64,000 nucleotides of DNA from Lachnospiraceae bacterium (GTDB taxonomy: Bacteria > Bacillota > Clostridia > Lachnospirales > Lachnospiraceae), in NCBI GenBank assembly GCA_022793065.1, contig JAAWCE010000041.1, positions 1-64,000 on the forward strand, in the 5' to 3' direction. The position numbers were made by a program, and so were the translations under genes. The notes below the pieces were generated by a model. That model was given only the letters and a program-made list of their open reading frames with translations, was not told where the DNA came from and searched no databases. Each line of letters opens with the position of its first letter. Within the stretch, counting starts at the first letter, position 1. Of this stretch, positions 9,576-17,811 are shown in pieces.

Positions 9576-12008
9576 TTATGATATGTATTTACAATTCATT
9601 GGAACTGACACATTCAGATTTCCATCTTTGTACGTTACGCTGATTTTTCCACGAATACTATTGTATACGCACTCAAAATCATCTATGAAATCAGTGCAGT
9701 TTGGGCGTAAGTGTATGGTTTTGAAACCGTCGTCACTCTTTATTCCGGCTACTTCCGTAAAAAACCATTCCATAATATGTCCCATCATATCGTGATTGCG
9801 GCTTCTGGCATCGTCACGCCAAAACTCCGGTAAGGTAGTTTCACCATTTTCTACGAAACGCAAATAGGATGGGTGCGTGTCCTTTAAAATCATATTGTAT
9901 ATGATATCATTTCGATTGGCGTTTGCCAGTGAGCGAAGGATATACACAAGTCCGATTTCTCCACATTCCAGATGTTTGTGCTCACAGAGATGAATCAATG
10001 TACTTTCCACGTCGGAAACATATTCGTCAGGCACCAGCCCAAAACACAGGGGGATTGCCTGATTTGCCTGTGTGATTTTGCCTGTCTGATACTCTTTATA
10101 ATATGCGCCCTTATCTGAAATCAGTAAAAATTTGTTATATAAATATTTTACTTGTTCTGCTTTTCTCAGGAATTCTGTTTCCTCGCCCTTGTTCAGTATT
10201 TCCGAAATTTTGGCCATTATTATAAGGTCATGATAGTAATAAGCGGTTTCAATATTTTCCTGGCTTCTGCCCTTGTTTTGCTCAAAACCCCAGTCGCCAA
10301 GCCCCGCGCGGATAAACTGTTCTTCGCCGTTTTTGTTATATAGACGGTTATAATCATGATATTGTTCTGACAAATATTCAAGGTATCTCTTTGCGCTTTC
10401 ATAATTATCCTCAAGAACCTGTCTGTTGTTGTAAAACAGGTATTGTTCATAAGCAGCCAGAATTATAGAACTGCCCCAGGGAATAATATCCCAAAAGCTT
10501 CCTTCTTGATAATCTGTTATAAATCTCGCATATCTGGGGGCAATGGAAGGCACAAGACCGGCTTTGTATTCATGAGGATGGGCTCCGTTGTCAATGTCAA
10601 ATTCACGTTCAGTATACTGTGCGTCGCGCATATCCATGGCAATTTTGGACCAAAGCATATTGACGCTTTTATTATACATAATCGCTTTGGCCATTAAATG
10701 ATTGGGTTCAAGCCAGCCCAGCTTTTCTATGGTTGGGCAGTCAGTATGGGAGTGATTGAGATTACTTTCCATGGCTTTCAAAATGATCATATAAATTTTA
10801 TTCAGTCGTTCATCTGAACAACTGAAATGTCCGCAATCTTCCGCCTGTGATGTTGTAAAATATGATTTTAATTCAATGATTTGCTCATAAGTTACGCCTT
10901 CCAGCTTATACCATCTGGCACCATTTACTGAAAATTTCTGCTCAAAGACATCCTCGTCCCCGCTTAGGGTAAGTATGGAATATGTATTTGAGGTCTGTTC
11001 GATATCCCCGTTTGGCAACAGTTTTTCGGCGGGAATCAGCTTTATTTTCTGACCACGATTGCCTTTGACTGTTAAACAAAACTGGGAGGACATGTTCTGT
11101 CCAAAATCAAAGATCATTCGTTTCTTATCCACACTTTGTGGGATATAACAATACTTGTGAATTACGGGCGGGTAATCAGAAGGAATTAGCTTGCCTTTTG
11201 GAGGTTTGACGTATTGTGCCTGACTCCATTTATAGTCAATGGTATTGTCAATGTCCTCGCTGCCGTAGATATCGGCAAGGACAGTTTTACTAGGGGCTAT
11301 TTCCCAGGAATGATCGGTTGCAATATACTTTCCGTCAATCTTTAGCTGTGCAATGAGAGAGAGGCTATGGCCAAAAGGGGTGTAGCCTTTATCCATTGTG
11401 TAAAAATAGCGTCTGCCATTGTCGTCGTCACCAATATACCAGCCGTTTGCTGCTTCAATCGTTATTTCATTTTTTCCGTCAGCGATGAACTCCGCCACAT
11501 CGTATGTTGTGTAATGAACATGCTTGTTAAAGTCGGTCTGGCTGCCCTCATAGACATAGGGGCTGATTTTTCTGCCGTTGATTTTTACTTCAAATTGACC
11601 TGGCACGCATAGGGACAAAACGGCATTGTCTGTTTTACGAGCAATAAAACACTGTCTGGCAATCAATGGTTTTGTAGTGTTGTTTCCAATCCAGTTTCCA
11701 TGCCAATCCATGACACCTGTTATAAAATATTCTCTTTCTGAGGATTCACAAAAAGAGTTTTCGTCCCACACTGATACAATAAAATTATATTTTGTCTGTT
11801 CTTCTAAACGAAGTTGTAATTTAATATTATTTTGTGCATCTGACAGCACTTTTCCTGTGGTGTACGTTAAACTATCCTTATGAAATATATCAATTCTATA
11901 GGCGGTTTGTATGTGGTGGCCCTGGCTGTATTTCCAGGCAAATATCAGGTGGTTTCCAATGCCTGTGTGTGTAGGATAATTTTGAATCTGCGGAGATAAT
12001 GCTTTCAT
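9576..12008 (-). CDS. Family GH78 alpha-L-rhamnosidase
   Basis: An 810-residue enzyme expected to remove terminal alpha-L-rhamnose from plant glycosides or polysaccharides. No signal peptide is seen, so it acts inside the cell. N-terminal beta-sandwich domains (about 1-390) precede the (alpha/alpha)6 barrel. The barrel begins with the family motif DCPTIEKLGW (423-432) and continues with WDIIPWGSS and a conserved GDWG stretch. A small C-terminal beta domain follows. The ATG has AAAAAAGGAGCG upstream. Its codons look more AT-rich than the GH3 gene opposite, suggesting a different recent history. The acid and base residues were not assigned individually. Confidence 0.9.
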   Translation of the reverse strand: MKALSPQIQNYPTHTGIGNHLIFAWKYSQGHHIQTAYRIDIFHKDSLTYTTGKVLSDAQNNIKLQLRLEEQTKYNFIVSVWDENSFCESSEREYFITGVMDWHGNWIGNNTTKPLIARQCFIARKTDNAVLSLCVPGQFEVKINGRKISPYVYEGSQTDFNKHVHYTTYDVAEFIADGKNEITIEAANGWYIGDDDNGRRYFYTMDKGYTPFGHSLSLIAQLKIDGKYIATDHSWEIAPSKTVLADIYGSEDIDNTIDYKWSQAQYVKPPKGKLIPSDYPPVIHKYCYIPQSVDKKRMIFDFGQNMSSQFCLTVKGNRGQKIKLIPAEKLLPNGDIEQTSNTYSILTLSGDEDVFEQKFSVNGARWYKLEGVTYEQIIELKSYFTTSQAEDCGHFSCSDERLNKIYMIILKAMESNLNHSHTDCPTIEKLGWLEPNHLMAKAIMYNKSVNMLWSKIAMDMRDAQYTEREFDIDNGAHPHEYKAGLVPSIAPRYARFITDYQEGSFWDIIPWGSSIILAAYEQYLFYNNRQVLEDNYESAKRYLEYLSEQYHDYNRLYNKNGEEQFIRAGLGDWGFEQNKGRSQENIETAYYYHDLIIMAKISEILNKGEETEFLRKAEQVKYLYNKFLLISDKGAYYKEYQTGKITQANQAIPLCFGLVPDEYVSDVESTLIHLCEHKHLECGEIGLVYILRSLANANRNDIIYNMILKDTHPSYLRFVENGETTLPEFWRDDARSRNHDMMGHIMEWFFTEVAGIKSDDGFKTIHLRPNCTDFIDDFECVYNSIRGKISVTYKDGNLNVSVPMNCKYIS

Positions 12009-12644
12009 GAAACGCTCCTTTTTTCGGTAATAGTTGCAAGTATGGTCTGTGCTTTAAAATGTTGGGGAATATACAGTTTTAGTTCGCCGCAGCCTATGCG
12101 GTTTTTGCTCCAGTTTTTTCCCATATTGTTTTGCGCTTTTCCGTGTCGGAAAATGCCTTGAAATACCTTTATTTATTATAACATGTTTAAGCCCTCTTTT
12201 CATTCGTTTTTTGCTGAATTGCGTCCATTGTGTCAATGTTTTTTTATACGGTTCTCGTTTAAGATCAATATAGGTGCCTTCGATTTCTCTTAAATACATC
12301 ATTGCTTTTTCAACAGTGCGGGAAAGGCGGATTGTGTATAAAAAGATTTAGGTAAGGTTTAAGAAATTTTAATTTTTACTTTCGAGATAGGCTATAAAAT
12401 ATATGGTACAATGTTGACACAAAAGAACATTGTGTCAACTGTTGATTCCATTTGCGCTTGAAGAGGGGGGTTTACACACCCTCTTGCGCAAAAAAATTAT
12501 GGTACAATAAGATGCTTTATGATACAATATTTGAGAGCTTTCTTTTATGGCGTTGGGATTTGGGAAAGAGGGGAAAATATTGTTATATGGTAGAGTATTC
12601 ATGCAAAATGGTGAAATAAAAACAGGCAGGTAAAAAATTAATTT
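12009..12644. other. 636-base intergenic region without a supported gene
   Basis: Divergent region between the rhamnosidase and the LytR-CpsA-Psr gene. It holds three extended -10-like boxes reading right: TGGTACAAT near 12405 and 12500, and TGATACAAT near 12520. A perfect inverted repeat lies at 12413-12439. An 82-codon basic open frame on the minus strand (12054-12302) has no ribosome site or recognisable domain and is not called as a gene. Confidence 0.5.
12413..12439. promoter_or_regulatory. Perfect inverted repeat, candidate operator
   Basis: GTTGACACAA (12413-12422), a seven-base spacer, and TTGTGTCAAC (12430-12439). It directly follows the first TGGTACAAT extended -10 box, so a bound dimer or an RNA hairpin here could affect transcription toward the LytR-CpsA-Psr gene. 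It could equally be a short leader hairpin. Confidence 0.45.
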
Positions 12645-14339
12645 ATGAATGATGAAAACAAGAAAGAAATGGAGCAGATTCAGCGAGGTTTGGAAGCGTT
12701 CCTGGAACATGAGCTGGAAAACGGACAGAAAGATAGAGGACAGAGAAAGCAACAGATTCCGGCAGATGGGGCGGGAGTTTCGGAAAATTTCAGAAGAGGT
12801 TACAGGGAGCAGGCTGAGAAAGCGGAATACAAGGAATGGGGGCCTGATGAAAACGGGTATTTTGGACCGGAATACCAGGAGCCAGAGGAGGAAGACTGGG
12901 ACAGCGAAGCAGAATACGAAGAAGTTGAATATGAAGAATATGAAGAACCAGAATATGAAGATTGGGATAGCGGCCGAAAATTCTTGCAACCGAAAATTGG
13001 AGCCGATCAAGGGGAAGGAGTGATACGAAGCCGGAAAAATGGAATGGCGCAGAATGATACAATGGCAGAAAGGGGGGAGGCAGGAAATATGGAACGATCC
13101 GGTAAGAGGGTACAGACAGCCGGTGGAAGAACAACTGGGCAGGGTGGCGGAAGAAGTCGGTCAGGAAGCGTTGAACAGACTGGAAGAGGACGATCAGGAC
13201 AGGGAACTGGAAGAAGTCAGTCAGGAAGCGCTGAACGTGCCGGAAGAGGACGATCAGGACAGAGTAATGGAAAAGGTCAGACCACAAGTGCGTCGAAATC
13301 TTCCTCCAAAGGTCGTTCCGTAAAACAATCCCGATCCGCAAAGGTGATTGAGGGAGAGGAGAGAATTTCTAAAAGGTCAAAAGGAAAGAAAGGGAGAAAA
13401 AAGAAATCCGGATTTCTTAAGTTTCTGGTGGTGGTTGCGCTTTTGCTTGCCGTGATGGGAATTGGCCTGTATCAGTTGGTGGGCGTGGTCTATGCAAAGA
13501 TGAATTTTAAGGAAATTGCTTCCGTGTCAGACTTACCCATGAAGGAGGAGGGCGTGATAAACATCCTTTTGATTGGGAACGATTCCCGTGAAAATAGTGA
13601 TGACGGACGCTCGGATGCGATGATTTTAGTATCGGTGAGCAGCAAAACGAAGGCAATTTATATGACTTCTCTGCTGCGTGACATGTATGTGGAGATTCCA
13701 GGGCATGATGGCAATCGTTTGAACGCCGCCTATTCTTTTGGGGGCGCGGAATTACTGATGGAAACCATTGAGAAAAATTTTGACATCTCCGTCAATCGGT
13801 ATGTGCTGGTAAATTTTGAGGCGTTTGCCAGTCTGGTAGACGCTGTGGGAGGGATAGAACTGGAATTAAGCAGCGAGGAAATTGTATATGTTAATGGGTA
13901 TCTGGTGGAATATAATATGCTTACAGGCAGACCTCAGGGTACGGACGACATGGACACTTCCCAGAGTGGGCTTGTACACCTGAACGGTCCCCAGGCGCTT
14001 GCTTACAGTAGAAACCGCTATCTTGGGACAGATTTTGGAAGAACGGAGCGACAGAGAAAAGTTCTCACGGAAGTGATAAAAAAACTGCCCATGGCTGCCC
14101 TTACCAATGGGGGAGAACTTATGGATGGACTATTGCCGAACCTGACAACAAACCTGACCAGGAATGAATGCTTCCGCCTGAGCCTGATGGCCGGGAAACT
14201 TCTCACGTATGAGATTGTGTCTGACAACATTCCACAGCCGAACACATACAAACCTGTCACCATCCGTAAGATGGAAGTACTGGAAGTAGATTTTGAAACC
14301 AATATCAAATACCTGAGAAAGAAATTATATGGAGAATAA
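12645..14339 (+). CDS. LytR-CpsA-Psr (LCP) family cell-wall glycopolymer ligase
   Basis: A 564-residue membrane protein that should transfer undecaprenyl-linked glycopolymers onto peptidoglycan. A long cytoplasmic N-terminus comes first: acidic Glu/Tyr-rich (about 60-110), then Gly/Ser/Arg-rich repeats (about 155-230). One transmembrane helix follows near 256-280. The extracellular LCP domain starts at INILLIGNDSREN and includes SDAMILVSV, TSLLRDMYV, AYSRNRY and GRTERQRKV, whose Asp and Arg residues match the pyrophosphate-binding set. The N-terminal extension is much longer than usual for the family. The ribosome site is weak, and the start at 12645 is the least certain part of the call. Confidence 0.9.
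   Translation: MNDENKKEMEQIQRGLEAFLEHELENGQKDRGQRKQQIPADGAGVSENFRRGYREQAEKAEYKEWGPDENGYFGPEYQEPEEEDWDSEAEYEEVEYEEYEEPEYEDWDSGRKFLQPKIGADQGEGVIRSRKNGMAQNDTMAERGEAGNMERSGKRVQTAGGRTTGQGGGRSRSGSVEQTGRGRSGQGTGRSQSGSAERAGRGRSGQSNGKGQTTSASKSSSKGRSVKQSRSAKVIEGEERISKRSKGKKGRKKKSGFLKFLVVVALLLAVMGIGLYQLVGVVYAKMNFKEIASVSDLPMKEEGVINILLIGNDSRENSDDGRSDAMILVSVSSKTKAIYMTSLLRDMYVEIPGHDGNRLNAAYSFGGAELLMETIEKNFDISVNRYVLVNFEAFASLVDAVGGIELELSSEEIVYVNGYLVEYNMLTGRPQGTDDMDTSQSGLVHLNGPQALAYSRNRYLGTDFGRTERQRKVLTEVIKKLPMAALTNGGELMDGLLPNLTTNLTRNECFRLSLMAGKLLTYEIVSDNIPQPNTYKPVTIRKMEVLEVDFETNIKYLRKKLYGE
13149..13268 (+). repeat. Two 60-base tandem repeats inside the LCP gene
   Basis: Units 13149-13208 and 13209-13268 both begin GGAAGAAGTC and contain GGAAGAGGACGATCAGGACA. 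A third, decayed unit starts at 13269. They encode 20-residue Gly/Ser/Arg-rich repeats (GRSRSGSVEQTGRGRSGQGT in unit 1) in the cytoplasmic tail. The length is likely to vary between strains. Confidence 0.8.
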
Positions 14340-14344
14340 GATCA

Positions 14345-14440
14345 GTCTCGCAATGTAGATGCCCGGAAGGATTTTACATCTGAATTATAAACAGATGAAA
14401 ATACTTCCTTGAAAAGGGCATCGAAATGAAGAGACGGAAC
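14345..14440 (+). repeat. Type A structured leader element, copy A3
   Basis: Same architecture as A2 but with many substitutions that keep pairing. The basal stem is GTCTC/GAGAC. The second stem is GATGCCC/GGGCATC, replacing GGCGCCC/GGGGCGC. The apical stem is CATCTG/CAGATG, replacing AGCTGC/GCAGAT. It ends GAGACGGAAC like the others, and is followed seven bases later by a type B element, making a tandem leader before the gene at 14634. Confidence 0.8.
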
Positions 14441-14447
14441 TGGAATC

Positions 14448-14617
14448 GTCCGGCTAAGAAATGTCAATCTATTTATTAAAAATGTTAAGCTGGACAGGTG
14501 AGGTTGTGAAGACGCACGAGAGCAAATTTCATGAGATGACTTACGAATGAAATTTGTCTCTCCTGTGTGTGCGCCGAAAGAACCTCATTCTTTAGTGCTG
14601 TCGCGCAGCGACTTAAG
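14448..14617 (+). repeat. Type B structured leader element, copy B1
   Basis: A 170-base element of three hairpins. H1 is GTCCGGCT...AAGCTGGAC around the motif AAGAAATGTCAAT. H2 is a long arm, GGTGAGGTT...AACCTCA enclosing CGCAC/GTGTGCG, GAGAG/CTCTC and CAAATTTCAT/ATGAAATTTG. H3 is GTCGC-GCA-GCGAC. H3 is followed within ten bases by the ribosome site AGGAG. Closely matching copies on the minus strand lie at 48611-48776 and 52158-52324. Confidence 0.8.
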
Positions 14618-14633
14618 ATAGGAGAAAGCTATA

Positions 14634-14942
14634 ATGGATATGATTTTGTTTGTATTTGTGGGAGCCATGTGTCTTTGGGTGGGCATGAAAATATTAAACA
14701 GCGAAGAGAGAAATACGGTTTTTAATAAACGTCCCATTGAAGTTGTGGATGTGAAAAAATATAACAAATTCTGTGGCTGGCTGGTGATTGGTTTCGGCGT
14801 GGCTGCGGAAGTTACCATTTATTTTATGTGTTCTGTTGAGGGATGGATAAGCGGGATTTTTACCATACTTTTAATTGCGGAAGCACTGTTGGTTGTGGTA
14901 ATCTATAATAAAGTAGAGTTTAAAATGCTGAAAAAGCGGTAA
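14634..14942 (+). CDS. Small three-helix membrane protein (DUF3784-like)
   Basis: A 102-residue protein with helices near 3-18, 47-66 and 72-92, separated by a polar segment (NSEERNTVFNKRPIEVVDVK). Size and layout resemble the DUF3784 family, but this is a resemblance and not a firm match. The function is unknown. It is preceded by both an A and a B leader element and by AGGAGA. Expression is probably controlled through that leader. Confidence 0.7.
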   Translation: MDMILFVFVGAMCLWVGMKILNSEERNTVFNKRPIEVVDVKKYNKFCGWLVIGFGVAAEVTIYFMCSVEGWISGIFTILLIAEALLVVVIYNKVEFKMLKKR

Positions 14943-14961
14943 CTGGAATAAATAAAAACCA

Positions 14962-14990
14962 GTCTGGAAGCGGAGAGATGGAACTGGAAT
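14962..14990 (+). repeat. Collapsed type A leader remnant
   Basis: GTCTGGAAGCGGAGAGATGGAACTGGAAT keeps both ends of the type A element (GTCT... and GAGA-GGAACTGGAAT), but the internal hairpin arms are missing. It is followed immediately by AGGAGG of the aldo/keto reductase gene, and preceded by ATAAAAACCA as in other copies. Confidence 0.5.
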
Positions 14991-15001
14991 AGGAGGCGGA
15001 A

Positions 15002-16138
15002 ATGGAAAAAAGAATCATGGAAAAATTGGGTGTGGAAACGTCCCTTTTGGGGTTTGGCTGTATGCGTTTTCCAGTGACGGCAGAGGGAAAGATTGACGAG
15101 CCATTGGCAGAACAGATGATGCAAAAGGCCATGGAAGCGGGGGTGAATTATTTTGATACCGCATATCCTTATCACAATCAGGAGAGTGAAACTTTTGTGG
15201 GGAGGGTTTTAAGTAAATATGATAGGAATTCTTTTTATCTTGCCACAAAACTGCCATGTTGGAAGATAGAGAAATTGGAAGATGTGGATACAGTATTCCA
15301 GGAACAGTTGGAAAAACTGCGGACAGATTACATAGATTTCTATTTGATACATGCGCTGAATAAAGAGCGTTTCGATTTGATGGTGAAAATAGGAGTGATT
15401 CAAAGGCTGGAAGAGTTGAAAGCCGAAGGCAAAATACGATATTTAGGATTTTCTTTCCATGATAAATATGAGGTGTTCAAAGAGATTCTTTGTTATCGGG
15501 ATTGGGATTTCTGCCAGATTCAGTTGAATTATATGGATGTCAACGAACAGGCGGGCATGAAGGGATATTATCTTACGGAGGAAAAAAAGGTGCCTCTGGT
15601 GATTATGGAGCCGGTAAAGGGCGGTTCGCTGGCTACTTTTGCGGACGACATTAAGGCCAAATTTCATAGCCTGGGTTCGGAGCGTTCCATTGCATCTTAT
15701 GCGCTTCGCTGGGTGGGAAGTCTGCCCAATGTGAAGGTGGTTCTGAGCGGTATGTCCGACATGGAACAGGTGGAGGATAATCTGAGAACTTTTGAGGCGT
15801 TTCAGCCGCTTTCGGAACAGGAACATAAGGTGATTGAAGAGGTGGTGGATTTGATTCACAGCCGCGTCAAAAGTGGATGTACGGCATGCCGTTATTGTAT
15901 GCCCTGTCCGGCAGGGGTGGATATTCCTGGAAATTTCAAAGTTTGGAACACCTATCATATGTACCAGAAATACAGTATGGTGAGACATCATTGGGAAAAT
16001 GGCCTGGGTGAGGAAAAGCAGGCAAAGAACTGTGTAAAATGTGGTAAATGTGAGGCGGTTTGTCCACAGAAGCTGCATATTCGGGAAGATTTGGCAAGGG
16101 TACAGGAGGATTTGGACAAAAAAGAATTCATCCTGTAA
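15002..16138 (+). CDS. Aldo/keto reductase with C-terminal 4Fe-4S ferredoxin-like domain
   Basis: A 378-residue oxidoreductase. The N-terminal aldo/keto reductase barrel shows LGFGCMRFP, the catalytic-region FDTAYPYHNQESE, and the LIHALN strand. After about residue 290 two cysteine clusters appear: CTACRYCMPCP (near 293) and CVKCGKCEAVCP (near 343). These should bind iron-sulfur clusters and may allow ferredoxin-type electron input. This fusion is common in anaerobic Clostridia; the physiological substrate is not known. AGGAGG lies six bases before the ATG. The AraC-type regulator gene follows after 15 bases and is likely cotranscribed. Confidence 0.9.
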   Translation: MEKRIMEKLGVETSLLGFGCMRFPVTAEGKIDEPLAEQMMQKAMEAGVNYFDTAYPYHNQESETFVGRVLSKYDRNSFYLATKLPCWKIEKLEDVDTVFQEQLEKLRTDYIDFYLIHALNKERFDLMVKIGVIQRLEELKAEGKIRYLGFSFHDKYEVFKEILCYRDWDFCQIQLNYMDVNEQAGMKGYYLTEEKKVPLVIMEPVKGGSLATFADDIKAKFHSLGSERSIASYALRWVGSLPNVKVVLSGMSDMEQVEDNLRTFEAFQPLSEQEHKVIEEVVDLIHSRVKSGCTACRYCMPCPAGVDIPGNFKVWNTYHMYQKYSMVRHHWENGLGEEKQAKNCVKCGKCEAVCPQKLHIREDLARVQEDLDKKEFIL

Positions 16139-16153
16139 GAGAGTGGCTGCCTT

Positions 16154-17041
16154 ATGGAAAAAGCATTTAAGCTGGATTTTGAGAATGATAAAATCGGAAG
16201 TCTGTATGTGAACTGCTGCGGATGTTCTCAAACGGAAGGTCTGCATAGTTTTGGGCCCGCGTCCAAACCCCACTATCTCATACATTACGTATTGAGCGGA
16301 AAAGGGTTATTTCGATTTCATGACAATGAATATAGATTGGAAGCGGGGTATGGGTTTCTGATACAGCCAAACGAATTGGCATTTTATCAGGCAGATGAAA
16401 AGGAGCCCTGGAGTTATCTATGGGTGGGATTTGGGGGCAGTCGTGCAGGGGAATATTTGACTTCCATGGGATTGTCCGCCAGGCATCCGGTTTTTGCCTG
16501 TGATAAGGATCAGGAGTTATATGCCATTGTGAGGGATATGATGGAACATAATACCTTTGATGTTGCAGATGACTTGCGTAGGAATGGGCAGTTAGGAGTT
16601 TTTTTGTCCGTTTTGGCCAAAAGTGCCGGTGTGATAGCAAAAAATGAGGATGATAAGGGAAACCAGTATGTAAAGCGAGCGGTTTCTTTTATCCAAAGCA
16701 ATTACTGTAATCCCATTAAAGTGACGGATGTGGCGGACTATGTGTGCATTAACAGAAGCTATCTGTATACACTATTCAGAAATTATTTGGGGATGTCTCC
16801 CCAACAGTTTCTTACCACCTTTCGTATTACCAAGGCAAGGGAGCTGTTGGATTCAACGTCATATCCTATAGAAAGCATTGCGCTTTCTTGCGGCTACAGC
16901 GACGCATTGGTTTTTACCAAGGCGTTTCGGGCACTGAAGGGAATGTCCCCGTCCCAGTACCGAAAACAGAGCCATAGGGAAAATAGTCGTGAGCATTTGG
17001 AAGAAGTGGAGCGTTTGATTGCACAATTAATAAAACCCTGA
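16154..17041 (+). CDS. AraC family transcriptional regulator
   Basis: A 295-residue regulator. The N-terminal cupin-type ligand domain (about 20-160) shows HYVLSGKGLFRF and LIQPNELAFYQAD. The C-terminal double helix-turn-helix (about 185-285) shows VADYVCINRSYLYTLFRNY and the second-helix signature IALSCGYSDALVFTKAFRALKGMSPSQYR. Regulators of this layout usually sense sugars or glycosides and often control the adjacent gene. The ribosome site is weak, suggesting translation coupled to the upstream reductase. Its stop codon lies inside the terminator stem. Confidence 0.9.
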   Translation: MEKAFKLDFENDKIGSLYVNCCGCSQTEGLHSFGPASKPHYLIHYVLSGKGLFRFHDNEYRLEAGYGFLIQPNELAFYQADEKEPWSYLWVGFGGSRAGEYLTSMGLSARHPVFACDKDQELYAIVRDMMEHNTFDVADDLRRNGQLGVFLSVLAKSAGVIAKNEDDKGNQYVKRAVSFIQSNYCNPIKVTDVADYVCINRSYLYTLFRNYLGMSPQQFLTTFRITKARELLDSTSYPIESIALSCGYSDALVFTKAFRALKGMSPSQYRKQSHRENSREHLEEVERLIAQLIKP

Positions 17042-17061
17042 CAGGTATTTGTCAGGGTTTT
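17032..17061 (+). terminator. Intrinsic terminator overlapping the AraC-type gene's stop codon
   Basis: Perfect eleven-base stem AAAACCCTGAC / GTCAGGGTTTT with an eight-base loop. The TGA stop is in the left arm. Confidence 0.8.
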
Positions 17062-17243
17062 GTCATGGATTTATTCATATTACTTGTGCCAGGGAAAAAG
17101 GTGTGGTAAAATGGAAACATAAAAGGGTAATTGGACAACAATTGCTTCTGGATATGAAAAAGTGTATAACATGACATAAAATAATATTGTTTGACAATAA
17201 GGCAGGGAAAGCAGGATTCTGCCCAAAAGAAAGAGTGGTAAAC

Positions 17244-17657
17244 ATGTGGTTTGTATTTGCTTTATTGTCGGCGGTTTTTGCTGCGCTGACATCGATTCTG
17301 GCAAAAGTGGGCATTGAAGGTGTGAATTCTAATTTGGCAACTGCCATTCGCACGGTGGTGGTGGTGATTATGGCCTGGGGGATGGTATTTTTGACCCATG
17401 CCCAAGGGGGGATTGGCGCAATCAGCAGGAAAAGTTGGATATTTTTGATTCTTTCAGGGCTGGCAACAGGGGCCTCATGGCTGTGTTATTACAGAGCGCT
17501 GCAGTTGGGGGAGACATCAAAGGTGGTTCCTATAGATAAATTAAGTGTAGTGATTACGCTGGTGTTGGCGTTTGTGTTTCTTCATGAAGAGTTCACGGCA
17601 AAATCTTTGGCAGGCTGTATTCTTATTGGCGCCGGTACGTTGATTATGGTTTTGTAA
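17244..17657 (+). CDS. EamA-domain small transporter-like membrane protein
   Basis: About 137 residues with four to five hydrophobic helices forming a single EamA (drug/metabolite transporter) repeat. The end reads VVPIDKLSVVITLVLAFVFLHEEF and LIGAGTLIMVL, typical for the family. Single-repeat members probably work as dimers. The ATG at 17244 is preferred over an in-frame ATG at 17187, since the extra residues are polar and non-conserved and AAAGAGTGG precedes 17244. The substrate is unknown. Confidence 0.82.
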   Translation: MWFVFALLSAVFAALTSILAKVGIEGVNSNLATAIRTVVVVIMAWGMVFLTHAQGGIGAISRKSWIFLILSGLATGASWLCYYRALQLGETSKVVPIDKLSVVITLVLAFVFLHEEFTAKSLAGCILIGAGTLIMVL

Positions 17658-17811
17658 TGGGCTATAGACGGTCATTGGAGTGGTATAAAATAAGGATTTG
17701 CAGGTGAGAGAGACAGGAAATTATTAACTTTGTTCAAAAGGAATGGACAAGAGGAGAACTTAAGGATAAAATAGTATATAGTATAAAGTAGAAAAGGAAA
17801 GGAAATTCCCT

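Noticed and set aside
12054..12302. 82-codon, very basic open frame on the minus strand upstream of the rhamnosidase
   Set aside because: No ribosome site, no recognisable domain, and an unbalanced Lys/Arg composition typical of a chance frame.
13039..13323. 94-codon alternative frame within the LCP gene's repeat region
   Set aside because: It is a shadow of the tandem 60-base repeats in the +1-shifted frame; the LCP frame continues cleanly through it.
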